Part shown: positions 5,927 through 10,365 of the stretch, in pieces | How positions within the stretch are numbered: the stretch's first letter is position 1 | Layout of the letters: each line of letters starts with the position of its first letter | Assembly (NCBI GenBank): GCA_946481445.1 | Contig: CAMLOA010000032.1 | Coordinates: forward strand, 1 to 10,365 | Reading direction: 5' to 3' | DNA length: 10,365 nucleotides | Source of the DNA: an uncultured Devosia sp. | GTDB taxonomy: Bacteria; Pseudomonadota; Alphaproteobacteria; Rhizobiales; Devosiaceae | The notes under the pieces: model-generated | What the model saw: the letters and a program-made list of their open reading frames with translations, nothing else | Told to the model about the DNA's origin: nothing | Databases searched by the model: none | Program-made: the position numbers and the translations under genes

Positions 5927-7048
5927 CTAACGCAGGATCCCGAAGTAGTCGAACAGGGTGTCGTTAAAGAGCGTGAACACCATGAGCGCGAGGACCAGGG
6001 CAAATCCGAAACGGAAGCCGATTTCCTGCACCTTCATGCTGAGCGGACGCCCCCGAACGGCCTCGATCAGGTAGTACATAAGATGTCCGCCGTCGAGCAT
6101 GGGAACCGGCAAAAGATTGAATATTCCGATATTTAGCGACAGCAGTGCCGTGAGGTTGATGAGGGCGACGACACCAAGGGTAGCCACTTCCCCAGAGACA
6201 CGGGCCACCTTGACCGGCCCGCCCAGCTGCTCGACGTCGCCCCGACCGACGAAGAAATCTCCAAGGAATTCGGCGGTCCGCTGGATGATGAAGCGAATCT
6301 CCTCGAACGTCATGCCAACGGCCTCGACGGGACCCGGGCGATAGAGTGACACGTCGGTCTCGGCGACGTCGCGGCTGACGCCGATTCTGCCGATACGCTG
6401 CATGTTGCCGAAGCGGTCTTCCACGGCCACAGCTTCGGGGACCAGGACGATAGTCCTATCCGTCCCGCCGCGATCGAGAACGATGGTAACCGAACGCTCG
6501 GGCGCAGTCGCGACGAGGCGCTGGAAATCCTCGAAGCCACGCACGGCATACCCATCCACCGACAGGATGGTGTCGCCGGCCTGCAGGCCCGCGGTCTCGG
6601 CAACCGAACCGGCAAGCACCTCTCCTACGACCGGCGGGATCGTGTAGCGCCCGTAGCCCAGCAGGAGAGCATAGAGGATAAGAAACGTGAGAAGCACGTT
6701 GGCAATCGGCCCGGCGGCCACTACGGCGATGCGCCGCCACACGGACTTGTTGGCAAACAGGCGGGGCGCCAGTGCAGGATCGGCCTTGGCGATGGCCTCG
6801 GTATCGGGCGCACTTGCCGCGTTCATGTCGCCGACGAAGCGGACATATCCGCCCAGCGGGATCGCAGACAGACGCCAGCGGGTACCGTGCCGATCATTCC
6901 AGCCGAACACTTCGGGGCCAAAACCGATGGAGAAGGTCTGAATGGCCACCCCATTCCAGCGCGCCACCAGGTAGTGGCCCATCTCGTGGACGAACACGAT
7001 AAGCGCCAGGACCCAGAAGACGTTTATCCAGAGCAGAAAGTCAGGCAT
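5927..7048 (-). CDS. rseP: RseP/MmpA-type site-2 zinc metalloprotease
   Basis: This is an inner-membrane site-2 protease (peptidase family M50B), which cleaves substrates within the membrane; in E. coli RseP cuts the anti-sigma factor RseA and in Caulobacter MmpA cuts PodJ. The 373-residue product has the zinc motif HEMGH at residues 21-25 in the first membrane segment, GFGP at 42-45, a second membrane segment near 108-131, a PDZ domain at about 135-215, and the third zinc-ligand motif LLPVPMLDGGH with Asp319, followed by a final membrane helix at about 343-362. E. coli RseP (450 residues) has two PDZ domains; the shorter length here leaves room for one clear PDZ. ATG at 7048 has AAGGA 5 bases upstream. 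It follows cdsA by 27 bases. The physiological substrate cannot be told from this sequence. Confidence 0.95.
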   Translation of the reverse strand: MPDFLLWINVFWVLALIVFVHEMGHYLVARWNGVAIQTFSIGFGPEVFGWNDRHGTRWRLSAIPLGGYVRFVGDMNAASAPDTEAIAKADPALAPRLFANKSVWRRIAVVAAGPIANVLLTFLILYALLLGYGRYTIPPVVGEVLAGSVAETAGLQAGDTILSVDGYAVRGFEDFQRLVATAPERSVTIVLDRGGTDRTIVLVPEAVAVEDRFGNMQRIGRIGVSRDVAETDVSLYRPGPVEAVGMTFEEIRFIIQRTAEFLGDFFVGRGDVEQLGGPVKVARVSGEVATLGVVALINLTALLSLNIGIFNLLPVPMLDGGHLMYYLIEAVRGRPLSMKVQEIGFRFGFALVLALMVFTLFNDTLFDYFGILR

Positions 7049-7075
7049 AGCGTTCCTTGCGGCAGACGGCCGACT

Positions 7076-7933
7076 CTACCAATAGAGCAGCCCCTCGGCG
7101 ACCGAACCGAATCCGGCATGCAGCGTGCCGACGATCAAGACCAGCAACACGCCAAATGTGAGGCTGTCGAGCCGGTCCATCAAGCCGCCGTGGCCCGGAA
7201 TGATGTCGCCGCTGTCCTTGATGCGGAAGTGACGCTTGACCGCACTCTCCGACAGATCTCCCAACTGACCCAGCACGCTGATGGTCGCGGACAAGATCAG
7301 GCCGATCCACCAGGCGGAGTCGGTGGCGACCATCCAGACGACAAGGCCGGCACCCGTGCCGAGCGCCAATCCGCCCAGCGCTCCCGACCAGGTCTTGGAC
7401 GGCGATATGTCGGGGGCCAGCTTCTCGCCGCCGATCTGCCGGCCAGCGAAGAAGGCGGCGGAATCGGTCATCCATACAACGGTGCCCAGGTAAACACCGG
7501 CCCAGACGCCCGCGATCGTTGTGCCGCGCATTGCCAGGGCCGAGATGATGACCGCCCCATAGACCACAAGGCCAAGTACTCGCCACCAGGCCCCCTCCCC
7601 GCGCATGCCGATCGCCACGGCGCAGGCAAGGCCGATCACCGCGCTGGAGCCCAGGGGACCGGTGAGCGGGAAGATCACGCCGGACAGAGCCACCAGCCCG
7701 ATCATTATCCCGCCCGGAACGGTCAGGGGTGCGCGGGACACCATGGTCTCCCACTCGCGATAGGCGCCGGCGAATACCGCACCAACGACCGCGGCGAAGA
7801 AGTAGGAGCCGACATAGAGCGAGGTCGCCGTGACCAGCAGCAGGACCAATGCGGAGGCAAAGCGGGGACCCAGATCGGCCCAGGTCCGGCGCCTCTGGCC
7901 CAAATCAGACGAAGGTTCGCCCGGCTGGTTCAA
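7076..7933 (-). CDS. cdsA: Phosphatidate cytidylyltransferase CdsA
   Basis: CdsA is the integral inner-membrane enzyme that makes CDP-diacylglycerol from phosphatidic acid and CTP, the branch point for all phospholipids. The 285-residue product is largely hydrophobic, with several membrane helices, and carries the complete CDP-diacylglycerol synthase signature at residues 230-257 (SAVKRHFRIKD, then PGHGGLMDRLD), including the metal-binding aspartates. Upstream, TDSAAFFAGR and SPSKTWSGALGG are also family-typical. It starts with TTG at 7933, overlapping the uppS stop as TTGA; the next ATG is 63 codons in and would remove the first helix, so TTG is the best start although only a weak GAGG lies upstream. 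In many other alphaproteobacteria dxr follows; here rseP does. Confidence 0.95.
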   Translation of the reverse strand: MNQPGEPSSDLGQRRRTWADLGPRFASALVLLLVTATSLYVGSYFFAAVVGAVFAGAYREWETMVSRAPLTVPGGIMIGLVALSGVIFPLTGPLGSSAVIGLACAVAIGMRGEGAWWRVLGLVVYGAVIISALAMRGTTIAGVWAGVYLGTVVWMTDSAAFFAGRQIGGEKLAPDISPSKTWSGALGGLALGTGAGLVVWMVATDSAWWIGLILSATISVLGQLGDLSESAVKRHFRIKDSGDIIPGHGGLMDRLDSLTFGVLLVLIVGTLHAGFGSVAEGLLYW

Positions 7934-8691
7934 GATGACGCCGCCTCAATGCCGCCAAAGCGCCTGTCGCGCGCCGAATAGGTCTCGAGGACCCGCACAA
8001 AGCTCCGCTCGTCGAAATCAGGCCAGTTCTCATCCACGAAGACGAATTCCGAATAGGCCGCCTGCCACAACAGGAAGTTGGAGATGCGCTGCTCGCCGCT
8101 GGTCCGGATGATGAGATCGGGGTCGGGGAGGCCGGCCGTATAGAGAGCCGCTTCGACCGTTTCTTCGGTGATCTCGTCCGCCGACAAGCGTCCCGCGGCG
8201 ACCTCGCGCGCAATGCGCCGCGTTGCTTCGGCAATTTCGGCCTTGCCGCCATAGTTGAAGGCAACGATGAGCACCAGACCGGTATTGTTTGCGGTCTTGG
8301 CCTCGACATCCTCGATCAGCCGCACAAGGGAGTTGTCCAGCCCATCCCGGCTGCCGATGATGCGAACCCGAACGTTGTTGCGGATCAGCTTCTGCAGATC
8401 CGACGCAACAAAGCGCCGCAGAAGGTTGAAGATGAACATGACTTCATCGCGGGGCCGGGTCCAGTTCTCCGACGAGAAGCTGAAGACCGTCAGATGGGCC
8501 ACGCCGTAGTTGATGCACAGTTCGACCAGATTGCGAAGGGCCTTCACCCCTTCGACATGACCCTCGGTGCGACGCTTGCCTCTCGCCTTTGCCCAGCGAC
8601 CATTGCCGTCCATGATGACGCCGAGATGGCCCGGAATGCGCAAGCGCGGGCTCTGCGCGACACTGGCAGCCGTGACTGGATCGATGGACAT
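7930..8691 (-). CDS. uppS: Di-trans,poly-cis-undecaprenyl-diphosphate synthase UppS
   Basis: UppS is the cytoplasmic cis-prenyltransferase that condenses farnesyl diphosphate with eight isopentenyl diphosphates to undecaprenyl diphosphate, the lipid carrier for peptidoglycan and O-antigen. The 253-residue product (253 in E. coli) has HLGVIMDGNGRWAK with catalytic Asp28, the SFSSENWTRP motif at 71-80, and RTSGEQRISNFLLWQ at 196-210, which binds diphosphate. ATG at 8691 is preceded by GGAGG 6 bases upstream, a strong ribosome-binding site. It lies 26 bases after frr and overlaps cdsA by 4 bases, so it is firmly inside the operon. No key residue is missing. Confidence 0.97.
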   Translation of the reverse strand: MSIDPVTAASVAQSPRLRIPGHLGVIMDGNGRWAKARGKRRTEGHVEGVKALRNLVELCINYGVAHLTVFSFSSENWTRPRDEVMFIFNLLRRFVASDLQKLIRNNVRVRIIGSRDGLDNSLVRLIEDVEAKTANNTGLVLIVAFNYGGKAEIAEATRRIAREVAAGRLSADEITEETVEAALYTAGLPDPDLIIRTSGEQRISNFLLWQAAYSEFVFVDENWPDFDERSFVRVLETYSARDRRFGGIEAASS

Positions 8692-8717
8692 CAGCGCCCT
8701 CCGGGCCGCAGGCGGCG

Positions 8718-9278
8718 TTAGACCTGCATGATTTCCTGTTCTTTGACGGCCAGGATCTGGTCGACCTCGGCCACGGCATCGTCGGTGGCCTTCTGAACCA
8801 GGTCCGACTGCTTCTTGGCATCATCCTGGCTCATGTCGCCGTCTTTTTCGGCCTTCTTGAGCGCATCCATGCCATCGCGGCGAATGTGACGCACAGCAAC
8901 GCGCGCGGCCTCGGCATAGTTGTGGGCGACCTTAACCAGTTCGCGGCGGCGCTGCTCGTTGAGTTCGGGCAACGGCACGCGGATAACCTGTCCCTCACCC
9001 ATGGGGTTGAGGCCAAGACCGCTGTCGCGGATCGCCTTCTCGACGGCATTGGCCATCGACCTGTCCCAGACCTGCACCGACAGCATGCGCGGCTCAGGCA
9101 CGGTTACGGTCGCTACCTGGTTGAGCGGCATGCGCGAGCCATAGGCTTCCACAGTCACGGGCTCGAGCAGGCTGGCGCTCGCACGCCCGGTGCGCAGGCC
9201 GGCCAATTCGTCCTTCAGGGACGCAACAGACTTCTGCATGCGCGTCTTGAGGTCGGAGAGATTGTAATTGCTGGCCAT
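8718..9278 (-). CDS. frr: Ribosome recycling factor Frr
   Basis: Frr (RRF) works with EF-G in the cytoplasm to split post-termination ribosomes so they can start again. The 186-residue product is the normal length (185 in E. coli). Its N-terminal helix carries [13 protein letters not shown] at 22-34; the alpha/beta domain has [14 protein letters not shown] at 51-64; the three-helix bundle includes [10 protein letters not shown] at 105-114, HIRRD at 131-135 and the terminal [11 protein letters not shown] at 9278 has AGAAGGA about 10 bases upstream, in the 20-base gap after pyrH. Pairing with pyrH is nearly universal in bacteria. Nothing unusual is seen. Confidence 0.97.
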   Translation of the reverse strand: MASNYNLSDLKTRMQKSVASLKDELAGLRTGRASASLLEPVTVEAYGSRMPLNQVATVTVPEPRMLSVQVWDRSMANAVEKAIRDSGLGLNPMGEGQVIRVPLPELNEQRRRELVKVAHNYAEAARVAVRHIRRDGMDALKKAEKDGDMSQDDAKKQSDLVQKATDDAVAEVDQILAVKEQEIMQV

Positions 9279-9298
9279 GTCTTGTTGGTCCTTCTGGT

Positions 9299-10018
9299 CT
9301 AAGGCGTCTTGCCGACGCGCGTCGAACGGGCCGAGCCGGACAATACCCCGGCCAGGCCTGCTTCATCGTTAAGGGCGTAGACGATTATCGGCATGGAGTT
9401 GTCGCGGGCAAGCGCAAATGCCGCCGTGTCCATGACGCGCAAGTTCTTGCCTATGACTTCGTCGTAACTGACCGTGTCATAGCGCGCCGCGAGTGGATTC
9501 TTCATAGGGTCCTCGGAATAGACACCATCCACCTTCGTGCCTTTGAGCACGACGTCGCATTCCAGCTCGATCGCCCGCAGTGTCGAGGCGGTATCGGTGG
9601 TGAAGAACGGATTGCCGATGCCACCACCAAGGACGACGACATAGCCGTCCTCGAGAGCGGCCTTGGCTTCGCGCGCCGTGTAGGTATCGGCGACGGAGGG
9701 CATCGAAACGGCACTGTACGGCTTGGACTTGATGCCCTGCCGGGTGATGGCGTTGCTCAGCGCCAGGGCGTTGATCATCGTGCCGAGCATGCCCATCGTG
9801 TCGGCGGTCACGCGGTCCGTGCCGTCGGCGGCACCGGCCATGCCGCGGAAGATGTTACCGCCACCCACCACGATGGCAACTTCCACGCCGCCTTTGGCTA
9901 CGTCGGCGATCTGCTTGGCGACGGCCTGCAGGAATGGCGGCTCGATGCCGAAGGAATTGTCGCCTGCGAGCGCCTCGCCCGAAACCTTGAGCAGGATGCG
10001 TTTGTAGGCAGGCGCCAT
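9299..10018 (-). CDS. pyrH: UMP kinase PyrH
   Basis: PyrH phosphorylates UMP to UDP with ATP in the cytoplasm, feeding UTP, CTP and UDP-sugar synthesis. From the ATG at 10018 the product has 239 residues (241 in E. coli) and belongs to the amino-acid-kinase fold: LLKVSGEAL at 9-17, GGGNIFRG at 52-59, [13 protein letters not shown] at 68-80, [12 protein letters not shown] in the middle and [14 protein letters not shown] in the ATP-binding part. AAGGGG lies 7 bases before this ATG, so I prefer it over an in-frame TTG at 10039. It probably opens the envelope operon, since about 200 bases and a hairpin separate it from tsf. Bacterial PyrH is generally a hexamer under UTP/GTP control; that cannot be judged here. 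Confidence 0.97.
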   Translation of the reverse strand: MAPAYKRILLKVSGEALAGDNSFGIEPPFLQAVAKQIADVAKGGVEVAIVVGGGNIFRGMAGAADGTDRVTADTMGMLGTMINALALSNAITRQGIKSKPYSAVSMPSVADTYTAREAKAALEDGYVVVLGGGIGNPFFTTDTASTLRAIELECDVVLKGTKVDGVYSEDPMKNPLAARYDTVSYDEVIGKNLRVMDTAAFALARDNSMPIIVYALNDEAGLAGVLSGSARSTRVGKTP

Positions 10019-10025
10019 TGGCGAA

Positions 10026-10031
10026 CCCCTT
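10026..10031 (-). promoter_or_regulatory. Ribosome-binding site deciding the pyrH start
   Basis: AAGGGG lies 7 bases before the ATG at 10018. It would fall inside the coding region if the TTG at 10039 were used, so it favours the ATG. I saw no convincing promoter boxes in the rest of the roughly 200-base tsf-pyrH gap. Confidence 0.6.
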
Positions 10032-10187
10032 GCGGTCAAAATGGGATGGGGCCACCGAATCCGGCTGCCCGACCGACCCTATGCAATCGCGCTGCCGAAC
10101 GGAAGCGCTGCAGGGGTCGAAATACTGGTTACGGCGGGGTTTCGCGCTCGATCCCGGCCAAATGATGGCTGGCAGGCGGGAGAGCAA

Positions 10188-10211
10188 CGGACGGGCCCGA
10201 AGGCCCGTCCG
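10188..10211 (-). terminator. Hairpin after tsf, probable terminator
   Basis: In transcript direction CGGACGGGCC, a TTCG loop and GGCCCGTCCG form a perfect 10-bp stem closed by a cUUCGg tetraloop, among the most stable RNA hairpins. It starts 7 bases after the tsf stop, the usual place for the end of an rpsB-tsf operon. The following TTGCTCTCC is only modestly T-rich, so termination may be partial, or the hairpin may protect the 3' end. Confidence 0.6.
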
Positions 10212-10218
10212 AAAAGGT

Positions 10219-10365
10219 TTAGTTGGAGTTGGCCGGCTTGACGCCAGCAGTCGCCGCCACTTCGGCAGCGAAATCGCTCTCGACCTTCTCGATGCCTTCG
10301 CCCAGGGCGTAGCGCACGAAGCGGGTCAGCTTGATCGGCGCGCCGACATCCTTCTCGGCATTCTT
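10219..10365 (-). CDS. tsf: Elongation factor Ts, C-terminal fragment
   Basis: These are the last 48 codons and TAA stop of EF-Ts, the cytoplasmic guanine-nucleotide exchange factor for EF-Tu. The frame is open to the window edge and reads [20 protein letters not shown] followed by SDFAAEVAA, the typical alphaproteobacterial EF-Ts C-terminus. The remainder, with the EF-Tu-contacting N-terminal domain, lies right of the window. The position just upstream of pyrH-frr is the conserved rpsB-tsf-pyrH-frr order, which supports the call. The short tail ends in Asn-Ser-Asn and is followed at once by the hairpin. Confidence 0.92.
   Translation of the reverse strand, partial: KNAEKDVGAPIKLTRFVRYALGEGIEKVESDFAAEVAATAGVKPANSN

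Noticed and set aside
5916..5930. CtrA-like box TTAA-N7-CTAA at the rseP stop
   Set aside because: It has one mismatch to TTAA-N7-TTAA and the second half is the rseP stop codon itself; chance is an adequate explanation without conservation data.
6887..7981. A 364-codon plus-strand frame opposite cdsA
   Set aside because: It is codon-aligned with cdsA on the other strand and has no recognisable domain; cdsA carries a full family signature.
10093..10116. Two direct GCAGCGC-like copies in the tsf-pyrH gap
   Set aside because: Seven-base GC-rich matches are expected by chance here, and no promoter boxes or operator symmetry go with them.

Overview
The window is a high-GC stretch of core chromosome from an alphaproteobacterium, most likely of the order Hyphomicrobiales (Rhizobiales). 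The evidence is the gene order tsf-pyrH-frr-uppS-cdsA-rseP-bamA-lpxD-fabZ-lpxA-lpxB with gltA convergent behind lpxB, the absence of skp/ompH between bamA and lpxD, and alphaproteobacterial-type protein sequences. A family-level placement (for example Devosiaceae-like) is a guess. I see no mobile element, CRISPR array, tRNA, rRNA or foreign island.

Layout in the direction of transcription, right to left on the minus strand: the 3' end of tsf (EF-Ts) enters at the right edge and is followed by a cUUCGg hairpin. After a gap of about 200 bases come pyrH, frr, uppS, cdsA and rseP, separated by 20-27 bases or overlapping by 4. A 184-base gap carrying a possible 14-codon leader ORF precedes bamA. 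A 74-base gap with a perfect 11-bp hairpin separates bamA from lpxD-fabZ-lpxA-lpxB, where every junction overlaps by 4 bases. The last 66 plus-strand bases of gltA run head-on into lpxB and share 23 bp with it.

The genes form an envelope-building superoperon tied to the end of the translation cluster. PyrH supplies UDP for UTP synthesis (and so UDP-sugars), Frr recycles ribosomes, UppS makes the undecaprenyl carrier, CdsA makes CDP-diacylglycerol, RseP is the site-2 envelope protease, BamA inserts outer-membrane proteins, and LpxD/FabZ/LpxA/LpxB carry out early lipid A synthesis and the competing fatty-acid dehydration step.

I found no new multi-gene system. The points worth checking are departures from the usual form of this conserved locus: no lpxI between lpxA and lpxB; a BamA that appears to lack POTRA1 and to end in Leu-Leu; a leader ORF whose stop overlaps the bamA start; a hairpin that could uncouple bamA from the lpx genes; and acyl-chain ruler residues in LpxA and LpxD that predict unequal acyl chains on lipid A.
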